From Lachnotalea sp. AF33-28 (lineage in GTDB: Bacteria > Bacillota > Clostridia > Lachnospirales > Lachnospiraceae), in assembly GCF_003477885.1 (NCBI RefSeq), contig NZ_QUEE01000014.1, positions 62,001 through 126,000 of the forward strand: a DNA stretch of 64,000 nucleotides, read 5' to 3'. The notes beneath the pieces are model-generated. The model saw nothing but the letters and a program-made list of their open reading frames with translations. It had not been told where the DNA came from and made no database searches. The number at the start of each line of letters is the position of its first letter. Within the stretch, counting starts at the first letter, position 1. The position numbers were made by a program, and so were the translations under genes. This document shows, piece after piece, positions 41,892 to 50,606 of the stretch.

Positions 41892-43580
41892 TTACGGTGA
41901 AAGGGGTAGTGTTTTTCCCTCGTATACGGTTTTATCCTCGGACATCAGGCTGTAGGTGCGGTATCCTCCGCTTAAATTTCGCACCGAAAACCCATTCTGT
42001 AAAAGAATGCGTGCCGCGATATATCCTCTTAAACCCACGCGGCAGGTGACATAGACGGTTTTCTTCCTGTCCAGCTCCGAAAGCCGGCCGCGCAGTTCAT
42101 CCAGCGGCAGGTTGACAAAACCGGGCACGGTATTGGCCCGCGCCTCCTGCGGTGTGCTGACATCCAGAAATACGGATTCTTCCGGATTAAGCCCCGCAAT
42201 CTCCTCCGCGTAAAAGACCGGCATATCCCCTTTCAGGATGTTGGCTGCCGTAAATCCAAGCATATTGACCGGGTCCTTAGCAGAGGAATAAGGGGGCGCA
42301 TAGCACAGTTCCATCTCCTCCAGATCGTAAACGGTGCCGGACAGCCGCATAACCGCTGCAATCACGTCAATGCGTTTATCCACACCTTCCTGTCCCACAG
42401 CCTGTGCCCCCAGTATCTTCCCATCCCCGTCAAACAGCAGCTTCATGGATATCTGGGACGCGCCGGGATAATAGGAAGCATGGGACATGGGATGCACATA
42501 AGTTTTACGGTACGGGATGCCAGCCGCCTTCAGCTGCTTTTCATTCAGGCCAGTGGAAGCCGCAGTCAGATCAAAGACTTTCAGCACCGAACTGCCCTGC
42601 ACGCCTGCCCCGATGGTCTTTTTTGCTCCCAATACATTCTCCGCCGCAATGCGCCCCTGACGGTTCGCGGGACCGGCCAGGGGAATCAGGCATTTTTCAT
42701 GGCTGACCAGGCTGCGGACACTGACCGCATCTCCCACCGCATAGATATCTGGGTCCGATGTTTCATAATATTCGTTGACAGCGATGCTTCCTCCGACATC
42801 CAGCTCTAGTCCGGCCGCTTCGGCCAGACCGGACTCCGGCTTCACTCCCATGCTCAAAAGGATCAGCCCCGCGCTCACACGGTTCCCGTCCGTGAGCACA
42901 GCCGTCATCCCGCCGTCGGCATCCCTGCTGATGGCCGCGAGACCGGCTTTCAGCCGGACACTGACGCCGTGCTCCGCCAGATGGCGGTGTATGAGGTTGG
43001 CCATCTCGCGGTCCAGGGAGGCGGCCGCCTGATCCGCAAATTCCGCAACCGTCACCGCAAGCCCCCGGCGCTTTAAATTTTCCGCCATCTCAATGCCGAT
43101 AAAACCGCCGCCCACAACCAGCGCTTCTGTCACGCCGTTGTCTCTTATATAACTGTCGATCGCCAGTGTATCAGGAACGCCCCGCAGGGTGAATACCCCC
43201 GGCAGGTCCGCCCCGGTAAGGTCCGGCCGCCTCGGAGCGGCTCCCGGCGACAGGATCAGCTTATCATAGCTTTCCTCATATAAATCTCCGGTCTCACGGT
43301 TTCTGACTGTCAGCCGCTTTTTATTCCGGTCAATGGAAAGCACCTTGTTTTGGGTGCGCACATCGATCTGGAACCGTTCCCTTAAAAGCTCCAGCTCCGT
43401 CACCAGCAGTTCATCCCTGTTCTCGATCACGCCTCCCACATAATAGGGAAGTCCGCAGTTGGCATAGGAGATAAATTTCCCCTTTTCCAACAGCACGATC
43501 TTTGCTCCCTCATCCAGCCTGCGAAGCCGCGTCGCCGCGCTGGCGCCTCCTGCCACTCCTCCGACAATACAAATCTTCAT
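41892..43580 (-). CDS. CoA-disulfide reductase-like FAD protein with rhodanese domain
   Basis: A 562-residue flavoprotein: FAD motif GGVAGGASAATRLRR at the N-terminus, redox Cys in SYANCGLPYY (about residue 43), NAD motif VVGGGFIGIEMAENL, GDA motif YAVGDAV, and a C-terminal rhodanese domain (about 455-555) with active Cys in CRVGLRGY. This matches the CoADR-rhodanese fusions that reduce CoA disulfide, persulfide or polysulfide. Cytosolic. GGAGAGG lies before the ATG at 43580. A -10 box TATAAT (43645-43640) has no good -35, so an activator may be needed. Confidence 0.95.
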   Translation of the reverse strand: MKICIVGGVAGGASAATRLRRLDEGAKIVLLEKGKFISYANCGLPYYVGGVIENRDELLVTELELLRERFQIDVRTQNKVLSIDRNKKRLTVRNRETGDLYEESYDKLILSPGAAPRRPDLTGADLPGVFTLRGVPDTLAIDSYIRDNGVTEALVVGGGFIGIEMAENLKRRGLAVTVAEFADQAAASLDREMANLIHRHLAEHGVSVRLKAGLAAISRDADGGMTAVLTDGNRVSAGLILLSMGVKPESGLAEAAGLELDVGGSIAVNEYYETSDPDIYAVGDAVSVRSLVSHEKCLIPLAGPANRQGRIAAENVLGAKKTIGAGVQGSSVLKVFDLTAASTGLNEKQLKAAGIPYRKTYVHPMSHASYYPGASQISMKLLFDGDGKILGAQAVGQEGVDKRIDVIAAVMRLSGTVYDLEEMELCYAPPYSSAKDPVNMLGFTAANILKGDMPVFYAEEIAGLNPEESVFLDVSTPQEARANTVPGFVNLPLDELRGRLSELDRKKTVYVTCRVGLRGYIAARILLQNGFSVRNLSGGYRTYSLMSEDKTVYEGKTLPLSP

Positions 43581-43698
43581 AACCGGTCACCTCTCCTTTG
43601 CTATTTTTATTTCGCTGTACCACTTCGCTTATGTTTTCAATTATAGCGTAGCTGCGGGCAAAGATACGTGACTAAGTTACAATAGGCCGGAAATGTCA

Positions 43699-44349
43699 CT
43701 ACTCATAATGTTTGGATGCAATTCCTCCGGCTCTCCAGAGCATCAGCGCCAGCAGCACCGCAGCGCCAGTATAAAATTTCCAGCCGAAATCACCGTTTTT
43801 GTTGATCCCTGTCAACAGTATCACCGTGGGCAGAAACGCTGCGAACATCCGAAAGCTTTTGATCCGCTCTGAGAACAGAAGATAAAAGAATGTGAACATG
43901 ACCGGGACAAATACAGCGGCTTCCAGAAAGAAGACCGGATCGGACGCAGACAGGTTCATGGAAAAATAGCCGTGTGAAGAAGCCACGCAGAATTTGGCCA
44001 TCAGCGCTTCACCGGCCCTGGCGGCCGCCATCATAAACAGAAGCTCCCCGGCCCCTGCCGGCAATTTCGCCAGCATGACCTTCCAATAAGGAACCCCGGT
44101 CAGTCTTTCCATAAAATAGCTGTCTTTGCTGAAATAGGAAACCATATTCCAGGTGGGGTAAAGCATCCCAGCAAATGCTCCCAGCGCCAGAAACGTGCTG
44201 GATGTCAGAAGCAGCGGCTGCATCCATCCGATTCTGCCGGCACCGGCCGGCAGGACCCACAGCAGGCATAGTAGCAGCAGGTATCCGATACAGATCCATC
44301 CGAGCCTGCGTACCGTTTTCGTGATCTCCCATTTAAGCATTGCCAGCAT
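43699..44349 (-). CDS. ABC-2-type permease, partner of the YtrB-like ATPase
   Basis: A 216-residue membrane protein with about six helices (first near 15-35, last near 190-210) and a cytosolic basic start (MLAMLKWEITKTVRRLG). No solute-binding gene is near. The start overlaps the end of the ATPase gene by 17 nt with a GGAGGTG site inside it. The third gene of a GntR-ATPase-permease operon, it resembles the YtrC/D-like two-component ABC exporters, whose substrates are mostly unknown. It likely exports a peptide or lipid or responds to envelope stress. Confidence 0.82.
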   Translation of the reverse strand: MLAMLKWEITKTVRRLGWICIGYLLLLCLLWVLPAGAGRIGWMQPLLLTSSTFLALGAFAGMLYPTWNMVSYFSKDSYFMERLTGVPYWKVMLAKLPAGAGELLFMMAAARAGEALMAKFCVASSHGYFSMNLSASDPVFFLEAAVFVPVMFTFFYLLFSERIKSFRMFAAFLPTVILLTGINKNGDFGWKFYTGAAVLLALMLWRAGGIASKHYE

Positions 44350-45031
44350 TGTTTCGCACCTCCAAATAATATTCTTCCACGGACTTGTGGCATTTTTCGC
44401 GGATTTCCTCCGTGCGGAGGCAGAGCGCTTCCCCTCCCTTAAGCAGGATCACATCATCAAACAGCGTCTCCAGATCCTTCAAAAGGTGTGTGGCCATGAT
44501 GACCGCTGCGCCCTCAGGTAAGCAGGAAAGCAGAAAATGTTTCAGCTTCTTTTTAAAAGCCGGGTCCATGCCGGATGCCGGCTCATCCATCAGATACAGA
44601 CCAGCTTTTCTGGAAACTGCTAAAATCATGCAGAGCCGCTGCGCCTCGCCGGCGGACAGGTGCCTGATTTTTTTCCCAGGCTCAATCGAGGACTCCTGCA
44701 GCAGCAGCCGTGCCTTATTCACGTCAAAATCCTGATAAAAATTACTGTAAAAGGAAACGGCATCTCTTACCTTCATCCAGCCGTAGAACCAGCTGCTGTC
44801 CGCCAGATAGGATATGCCGCTCTTTCCCAGGATGCTCTCCTGGCGGATCACCTCCCCGTCATCAGGGGGGATCAGTCCGGCCATCAGGCGCAGCAGAGTG
44901 GTCTTTCCTGTCCCGTTGTCACCGATCAGGCCCACAATGCGCCCTTTCGATACGGTCAGATCCAGATTTTGAAAAATATAAGCGCCGCCATAGCCCTTCC
45001 GTACTCCCCGCATCTGCAGCAATTCATCCAT
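44333..45031 (-). CDS. ABC transporter ATP-binding protein (YtrB type)
   Basis: A 232-residue ATPase. Walker A GDNGTGKTT (about residues 36-44), signature LSAGEAQRL, Walker B LYLMDEP with the following SGMDP, and the H-loop in ATHLL are all intact. The start ATG shares one base with the stop of the GntR regulator (TAATG), and its end overlaps the permease start. Such short ATPases are the type found with GntR-YtrA regulators. It forms the exporter with the permease at 43699. Confidence 0.94.
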   Translation of the reverse strand: MDELLQMRGVRKGYGGAYIFQNLDLTVSKGRIVGLIGDNGTGKTTLLRLMAGLIPPDDGEVIRQESILGKSGISYLADSSWFYGWMKVRDAVSFYSNFYQDFDVNKARLLLQESSIEPGKKIRHLSAGEAQRLCMILAVSRKAGLYLMDEPASGMDPAFKKKLKHFLLSCLPEGAAVIMATHLLKDLETLFDDVILLKGGEALCLRTEEIREKCHKSVEEYYLEVRNNAGNA

Positions 45032-45393
45032 TACTCCATTCCCTCCTCATTCAGCGACTGTTCCACCAGTTTTCGTATCTGCGCTTTGGTGAGCCCACAG
45101 TTTCTCATTCTCGCCACAAATTCCGCGGCCTGAACCGCTACCATCTGCCGGCGCAGGTTTTCCTGCATGCCATGGTTCACAAAGCTTCCCACGCCTTTTC
45201 TGGCATAGATAACGCCTTCAAGCTCCAGCTGCTGCAGCGCTCTCTGCACCGTCAGGGGCGAGACCTCATAGAGGATGGAATACTCCCTCACGGAGAACAG
45301 CTTATCTCCCGGGCACAATGCCCCCTTTAGGATCTGTTGTTTGATATCCGTCGCGATCTGCAGGTAGATCGGTGTATCGGTCTGAAATTCCAT
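45031..45393 (-). CDS. GntR-family regulator, YtrA subfamily
   Basis: A 120-residue regulator: wHTH (about 10-75) with PIYLQIATDIKQQILKGAL and DKLFSVREYSILYEVSPLTV, followed by only about 45 residues for dimerisation, the YtrA size. It starts an operon with an ABC ATPase and permease, and the promoter carries an overlapping inverted repeat, so it most likely represses its own operon until an inducer such as an envelope-active antibiotic is present. AGAGGTG lies before the ATG. Confidence 0.9.
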   Translation of the reverse strand: MEFQTDTPIYLQIATDIKQQILKGALCPGDKLFSVREYSILYEVSPLTVQRALQQLELEGVIYARKGVGSFVNHGMQENLRRQMVAVQAAEFVARMRNCGLTKAQIRKLVEQSLNEEGME

Positions 45394-45426
45394 TTTTCAC
45401 CTCTATTCTGTATTACTTATGTATAA

Positions 45427-45456
45427 CAGTATATATGTAAATATATGCTGTGTCAA
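45427..45456 (-). promoter_or_regulatory. Promoter and operator of the GntR-ABC operon
   Basis: TTGACA (45456-45451), 17 nt, TATACT (45433-45428) on the minus strand. The spacer and -10 form an imperfect 24-nt palindrome, CAGTATATAT-GTAA-ATATATGCTG (45427-45450), matching 9 of 10 arm positions: a likely YtrA-type operator. Confidence 0.7.
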
Positions 45457-45472
45457 TCTCTTTAGTAATCAA

Positions 45473-45679
45473 GTTACAATTCACGGCTGCCGGTCAAGCA
45501 GCGTATGACAGACCAGAGTATGGTCCTCATTGGGATCCCTTGAAGCCCGCCGGTTCTTTTGCTGCGTAGTTTGCAGCATTAGAACCGCTGCGCGCTTCAC
45601 GGAGCGAGAGCGTGTCCCAATGAGAACCATACTCTGGTCTGTCATACGCGGGAAGTTTACGGCAGCTGTGAATAGGAAC
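45473..45679. repeat. Family A palindromic element, full-length copy A2 (207 bp, inverted relative to A1)
   Basis: Same length and architecture as A1. Terminal repeats GTTACAATTCACGGCTGCCG and inverted GTTCCTATTCACAGCTGCCG match at 16 of 20. The stem is 45503-45535 against 45615-45647 (33 bp), the loop 45536-45614. Read on the minus strand the loop equals the A1 loop at 78 of 79 positions. Four stem base pairs differ from A1, and each is compensated on the other arm. It lies upstream of the alkyltransferase-like gene. Confidence 0.9.
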
Positions 45680-45773
45680 TTTTTAAACTGTCTCATTGCA
45701 TGAACTGCCAGAATGGTATATGCTGAAACCAGATTTAAATTCAGATGGGAATGCAAACGCGGAGGTACAGGAT

Positions 45774-46265
45774 ATGGCAAACGAAGATAAGAAAGATTTT
45801 AATGAAATGCTTAGGCGGGACAACGGCATGCCGAAAATACAAATCGTGACGGACGCGGCCACCATTAAAAAGTACGGCGGCGAACGGATGTATTTCGCCC
45901 CGCCCATAGAATATGACCGGATCATGAAGCGGATTCCTGAAGGCCGACTCACCACCGTCGGAGACATCCGTGAATTGTTCGCGAAAAGAGGCGGCGCGGA
46001 TTTTACCGATCCGATCACCGCCGGCATCTTTGTGTCCATAGCGGCATGGGCCAGCAGGCAGCGGGCGGAGGATCCGACACCTTATTGGAGAACGTTAAAA
46101 GCACATGGCGAGCTCAATGCCAAATATCCCGGCGGCATAAAAGCCCAGAAGGCCCTGCTTGAAGCCGAGGGCCATACGGTGATCGCCCGGGGACGCACCA
46201 ACATCCGCTATTATGTAAAGGATTACGAAAAGTGTCTGTTTCCGCTGAATTCCCTGCAGGACTAA
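45774..46265 (+). CDS. Alkyltransferase-like (MGMT-family) protein lacking the acceptor Cys
   Basis: The ATG at 45774 has GGAGGTAC 9 nt upstream; the longer frame start (45696) has no such site. The 163-residue product carries the MGMT DNA-binding domain (IPEGRLTTVGDIRELFAK) and the end GELNAKYPGGIKAQKALLEAEG, but the acceptor motif PCHR is PYWR (about residues 103-106), so no Cys can take an alkyl group. This is the pattern of alkyltransferase-like proteins, which bind O6-alkylguanine and recruit excision repair. Its stop overlaps that of the convergent AraC gene by four bases. Confidence 0.85.
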   Translation: MANEDKKDFNEMLRRDNGMPKIQIVTDAATIKKYGGERMYFAPPIEYDRIMKRIPEGRLTTVGDIRELFAKRGGADFTDPITAGIFVSIAAWASRQRAEDPTPYWRTLKAHGELNAKYPGGIKAQKALLEAEGHTVIARGRTNIRYYVKDYEKCLFPLNSLQD

Positions 46266-47134
46266 TCCACTATATGTTTCAGCCTAAACGCCCTGCGGTA
46301 CTGGCTGGGGGTCATTCCCTCCAGCTCCCGGAATATTTTCATAAAGTATTTTTCGTTGGGAATGCCGCACATCCCGGCTATCTGCTTTAGCGGCTCATTG
46401 GTGGCCACCAGCAGATTCTTGGCAGCCGTAATCCTGGTTTTGTTAATATAAGAGGTCAGGGAACAGCCTGTATGCTGTTTAAAGATTCTGGAAAAATAGC
46501 TGACATTATAGTCATACTGTCCGGCCAGCGCAGCTACGCTGATGGGGCGGTTATAGTGACGCCGGATGTACTCGATGCTGCCGATAATGCCTGCCGGGGC
46601 CTCTTCGGGAAGCCCGCTTGCCCGCAGGCGGTCATTTGTCAGGCTGAGCGCCAGCAGGCTTAGGGCATAATCGCAGCGGCAGGAACGCATATAGTTCATG
46701 CTCCGCGACAGATCCACCAGCTGCGCAAAGAGCACATTCACCTTTTCCGCAAAGGTGATTTTAAAACATTCCGGAATCAAATAGCGCTCTGGCAAATCCG
46801 CTCCGTGTTCGAATGCTTTGCCGGCCGGATTCGCCAGATTTTCAACGGTATAGTCCGGATCATCGACCGTAAAATGAACCCAGTCGTAGGAAAGCCTGCC
46901 CGTGCTCGGCCGGCTGCCGCAGTGGTTCTTACCCGCAAGCAGCAGCACCGCATGTCCCGGACCCGCATCATAGGATCTTCCGTCCGTTGTGATATGCAGC
47001 ACGCCGGCCTTTACCACAATCAGCACAAAGGTATCCAGATTTCTTCTAGGATGCACAAATCCGCCGCTGCTTTCCAGAGTGCCGCAGGATACATGCCTTA
47101 GCGGATATCCTGCATTTGAAATAAGCACATACAT
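46262..47134 (-). CDS. AraC-family transcriptional regulator
   Basis: A 290-residue regulator with an N-terminal cupin-like sensing domain (about 20-150; DGRSYDAGPGHAVLLLAG) and a C-terminal double HTH (about 190-285; ISVAALAGQYDYNVSYFSRIF and NEPLKQIAGMCGIPNEKYFM). It is the last gene of the MFS-GH127-AraC cluster, 22 bp after GH127. The sensing domain suggests a sugar ligand, probably an arabinose-type product, and its most likely target is the promoter at 49164. A GCGGGGAAAG-type site precedes the ATG. Confidence 0.93.
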   Translation of the reverse strand: MYVLISNAGYPLRHVSCGTLESSGGFVHPRRNLDTFVLIVVKAGVLHITTDGRSYDAGPGHAVLLLAGKNHCGSRPSTGRLSYDWVHFTVDDPDYTVENLANPAGKAFEHGADLPERYLIPECFKITFAEKVNVLFAQLVDLSRSMNYMRSCRCDYALSLLALSLTNDRLRASGLPEEAPAGIIGSIEYIRRHYNRPISVAALAGQYDYNVSYFSRIFKQHTGCSLTSYINKTRITAAKNLLVATNEPLKQIAGMCGIPNEKYFMKIFRELEGMTPSQYRRAFRLKHIVD

Positions 47135-47156
47135 GCTTTCCCCGCCTTTCTTAGGA

Positions 47157-49097
47157 TTACAGTGTATGAACCCAGACCGTCATTTCTCCCGGAGTCCGGT
47201 TCGTCCAGGAGTAGTATGGGATAAAAGTAAGCTCACGTTCTTTATAAACAGGGGCCTCATACCTGCGGTATGGGGTATCGGGATCCCAGGCGTTTATATC
47301 AATCGCCTTGCCCGCCGTCTTTATCACATTCACTCCGCCTAACAGCTCCGGTTTACGGATCACTTCAAATCCGGCCCTCGGATCCAGACGCACTGTCTGC
47401 AGCTGTCCTCCGTTATCCGCCTCCTCTAAACAGTATACAAGAGGTCCTCTCATCACCACGGCTTTGCCGATATCCTCACGGATACGTGGATTGGCCGCGA
47501 TCAGTTCCACAGGCATATTAAGCGTAAGCTCTATCTCATCGCCCTCGCTCCAGGTTCTGTTCAGATACAGGTATCCTCTGTCCACAGTTCCTTCCACAGC
47601 CTCACCGTTTATCTTCACCTGATAATCCGCACACCAGGCCGGTATCCTTATTGCATAACTAAACTCTGCCCTTTCCAGCGATTCCGCCTTTACCTTAACG
47701 GTCCCGTCCCACGGATAATCCGTAGTAACTGAAAAACGGTTATGCATTCCTCCCAGGCATGCACTGAAGGTTCCGCCCACAAACAGGCTCATGAATACGG
47801 TATCGTCGCTCTCCTGATACGCATATGCGCCCAGGGAGGACAGGATTCTGGCCACATTCGGGGGGCAGCAGGCACAGCCGAACCATTTCTGCCGCTCATA
47901 TTTCACATGGCGCTTATTCTGATCCTTTTCGCAGGCTTCCGGCAGCACCTCCAGAGGATTCACATAGAAGAATTTCCTGCCGTCCAGCGACATTCCGCTG
48001 ATCACGCCGTTATAGAGCGCGCGTTCCAGCACGTCCATATACTTCGCATCCTTTGTGTTCTCAAACATCCGGCGGGCGAAGAAGCAAAGCCCGATGGCCG
48101 CGCAGGTCTCGCCGTATACCGTATCGTTGGGCAGGTCATAGTCAAAGGTAAACGCCTCCCCATATGCGGAAGAGCCGATAGCACCGGTTATGTACATTCT
48201 CCTGTTGACCAGATTGTTCCACAGGCGCTCACAGGTCTCAAAAAGCTGTGCATCTTCTGTCTGGGCCGCCACATCCGCAATGCCGGAATACAGATATACG
48301 GCGCGGACGGAATGCCCCTGCGCCTCCGTCTGTTCCCTCACGGGCAATGCGGCCTGATAATATTGGAATCCCAAGGTTCCACCGTTCCAGCCGTTTTGCC
48401 GGCCTCTTTTCTTTAGTTCCTCCTCAAAGTAAAGAGGGGACTGTCCCCGCTGATCCACAAAATACTTCGCCAGCTTTAAGAATCTTTCTTCCCCGGTCAC
48501 CTTATAGAGGCCCACCAGCGCCATTTCCGCCACTTCATGTCCGGGATAACCCTTCAGCTTCCCTTCCTCAGGACCAAAGAGCGAATCCACACAGTCCACA
48601 TATCCGATGGCGATATCCATAAATCTGCGTTTGCCGGTGGCCTTATAGTAAGCGACCGCCGCCTCTATCATATGCCCGAGGCAGTACAGTTCATGGTTAT
48701 TCATAAGATCGGTAAAACGGTTTTCCAAACCGTCGATGATGTATTTTGTATCCAGGTATCCGTCCGGCTGCTGCGCCGCACCGATCAGATCGATGGTCTC
48801 ATCCGCCAGCACCTCCAGCTTGGCATCCGGATGCCAGGCAAGCGACCAGGCCACAGCTTCCAGCCATTTGTAAAGATCGCTGTCCTGAAATACGAATCCC
48901 TGAAACCCTCCTTCTTCCAGTCCGGCAGCAACGCGGAAATTATGAATACAGTGGCTGGGAGTTGCGCCTTCAATCCGGTCATTGAGCGCTTCCCACTGAT
49001 AAGGAATCACCTGGCTGCGCACCAGTTCCATATACTCTCCCCAAAACTTATCGCTGACACGTGCTCCGGTCAGGTCAATCGGCCTAACATTGTTCAT
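47157..49097 (-). CDS. GH127 (DUF1680) beta-L-arabinofuranosidase-like enzyme
   Basis: A 646-residue cytosolic glycoside hydrolase. It starts with an (alpha/alpha) barrel; DTVYGETCAAIGL and WFGCACCPPNVAR (about residues 405-415) hold the Zn-bound Glu and Cys ligands and the nucleophilic Cys known from HypBA1. C-terminal beta domains follow. The enzyme would release beta-L-arabinofuranose from arabino-oligosaccharides such as those of plant cell-wall glycoproteins, since no signal peptide is present and oligomers must be imported first. The MFS transporter directly upstream is the likely importer, and the AraC gene downstream the regulator. Confidence 0.95.
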   Translation of the reverse strand: MNNVRPIDLTGARVSDKFWGEYMELVRSQVIPYQWEALNDRIEGATPSHCIHNFRVAAGLEEGGFQGFVFQDSDLYKWLEAVAWSLAWHPDAKLEVLADETIDLIGAAQQPDGYLDTKYIIDGLENRFTDLMNNHELYCLGHMIEAAVAYYKATGKRRFMDIAIGYVDCVDSLFGPEEGKLKGYPGHEVAEMALVGLYKVTGEERFLKLAKYFVDQRGQSPLYFEEELKKRGRQNGWNGGTLGFQYYQAALPVREQTEAQGHSVRAVYLYSGIADVAAQTEDAQLFETCERLWNNLVNRRMYITGAIGSSAYGEAFTFDYDLPNDTVYGETCAAIGLCFFARRMFENTKDAKYMDVLERALYNGVISGMSLDGRKFFYVNPLEVLPEACEKDQNKRHVKYERQKWFGCACCPPNVARILSSLGAYAYQESDDTVFMSLFVGGTFSACLGGMHNRFSVTTDYPWDGTVKVKAESLERAEFSYAIRIPAWCADYQVKINGEAVEGTVDRGYLYLNRTWSEGDEIELTLNMPVELIAANPRIREDIGKAVVMRGPLVYCLEEADNGGQLQTVRLDPRAGFEVIRKPELLGGVNVIKTAGKAIDINAWDPDTPYRRYEAPVYKERELTFIPYYSWTNRTPGEMTVWVHTL

Positions 49098-49163
49098 GAC
49101 ATGACTTCCTTTCTCCTACAATCGTTATTATAGCGGGTATCTTATAACCCCTTGCTGTTTTTC

Positions 49164-49193
49164 ATTATAGCAGAGAAGCCCTGTATCTGAAAA
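49164..49193 (-). promoter_or_regulatory. Candidate GH127 promoter
   Basis: TTTTCA (49193-49188), 18 nt, TATAAT (49169-49164) on the minus strand, about 65 bp before GH127. The weak -35 would fit activation by the AraC-type regulator. A second TATAAT lies nearer the gene (about 49130), without a good -35. Confidence 0.5.
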
Positions 49194-49239
49194 CCTCCAT
49201 GGCCACAGAAAAGGTATAAAATTTTTACTTTTTCAGCTG

Positions 49240-50472
49240 CTATTTCGGTTCTTCTCTGACCGCCTCAAATACGGGACGGTTCTGGTTCTTCGGTACAAAA
49301 ATCAGGGCTGCCATGCTGATCATGGAAAACATCCCGAGTCCGAATGCCAGCGGCCGAAACGGCAGATACTGTCCCAGAAAGCCTGCCAGAAGCTGGAAAG
49401 CGATGCCGCCGACAGCAAAAAACACCTGGAAAAAGGCCATGATCCGCGCCCGGATCTCCGGCGGCAGATAGCACTGCACCGCTGTTTCCCGTAAGGTTGC
49501 CGTAGTCGTTCCCAGGGCGCCGCACAAAAACCGGTTGGCCAGCATGAAAGGGAAGGGCATATACAAAAGCAGCGAATCCATCGCATTATAGAAGGTATAT
49601 ACAAATTTCGTAACACCATACCGCTTATTTACAGGGATCTCCTTTTTATACTGCACAAGTCCGCCCATCATCCGGCCGATCATCTCGCTGCTCTTTAAAA
49701 ATCCAAGCATGGTGACGGTCAGCCAGGCCTGCGTCTGATAATATGCCTGGGTGATCAGCCCCACGCCGTTTGACACGCCGTTGGTGATCCCCATATAGGT
49801 ATAAATATTCCGTATTCCCTTCTCTTTTCTGATATACCGGAAGCCTTCTCTGATATCCGTAAAATACTGTCTGATCCCGTATCCTTCCCGGGCAGCCAGC
49901 CGGATCTCCCGGATATGCACCTCCAGGCTGATCGATAAAACAGTCAGCGCTCCTACGAACAGGAAGATATATCCCATCGCGACATGTTCATACAGAAAGG
50001 TTGCGGCCGGAGCCATCAAAATCGTAACCGTCGGATAGATGGTCGCGCTCACAGAATATCCTTTCTGCTCGGAACCGGCTGGGATCAGGTCCGGGTACCA
50101 TGCACAATAGCTTAAGTTGTAAAATACCGATATGGCCGCCACCGCCAGCGTATAAACCAGATAAAGGCCGTACTGAAAGGGATGGGACAGCAGCCAGAAC
50201 CCCATGCCGATATAGATAGCCGCCATCAGGATATCCAGCCCCACAATCCATTTCTTCTTGCTGAACTTGTCGATGATCGGCGAGATCAGTATCGGCAGCA
50301 GAATATCCGGCAGCATGGAGCAGACCAGGATCAGCGACGACAGAAATGTTGACTGGGTCTCATCAAATACCAGCAGGCTGACCGGCAGGCTCATGGCCTC
50401 CCCACCCACGGCGGACAGGATGGTGGATGCGGTGATCAGTGTGAAATCTTTGGTCCATAATTTTTTCTTCAT
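49240..50472 (-). CDS. Major facilitator superfamily transporter
   Basis: A 410-residue polytopic protein with about 12 helices. The start is set at 50472 (AGAGGAAG site), dropping 16 residues of the longest frame. DKFSKKKWIVGLD at the first cytosolic loop is the MFS motif A-like sequence, and a long cytosolic loop (about 180-220) separates the halves. The family includes drug and sugar exporters; here it lies upstream of GH127 on the same strand, so oligosaccharide uptake is plausible but not shown. It may instead be regulated by the HTH-TPR protein directly upstream. Confidence 0.87.
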   Translation of the reverse strand: MKKKLWTKDFTLITASTILSAVGGEAMSLPVSLLVFDETQSTFLSSLILVCSMLPDILLPILISPIIDKFSKKKWIVGLDILMAAIYIGMGFWLLSHPFQYGLYLVYTLAVAAISVFYNLSYCAWYPDLIPAGSEQKGYSVSATIYPTVTILMAPAATFLYEHVAMGYIFLFVGALTVLSISLEVHIREIRLAAREGYGIRQYFTDIREGFRYIRKEKGIRNIYTYMGITNGVSNGVGLITQAYYQTQAWLTVTMLGFLKSSEMIGRMMGGLVQYKKEIPVNKRYGVTKFVYTFYNAMDSLLLYMPFPFMLANRFLCGALGTTTATLRETAVQCYLPPEIRARIMAFFQVFFAVGGIAFQLLAGFLGQYLPFRPLAFGLGMFSMISMAALIFVPKNQNRPVFEAVREEPK

Positions 50473-50545
50473 TGCTCTTCCTCTCTGCGCCTCCGAATTA
50501 GCAGACGCACTGACATGCACAACTTTGCCGCCTTTTGTTTATGTC

Positions 50546-50574
50546 ATTATATGAGATTATTTAAAGAAGAGCAA
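50546..50574 (-). promoter_or_regulatory. Promoter of the MFS gene
   Basis: TTGCTC (50574-50569), 17 nt, TATAAT (50551-50546) on the minus strand, downstream of the HTH-TPR regulator's stop. Confidence 0.65.
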
Positions 50575-50606
50575 ATCATTTAGTTTGAGAAATTCTTTAT
50601 ATTATA

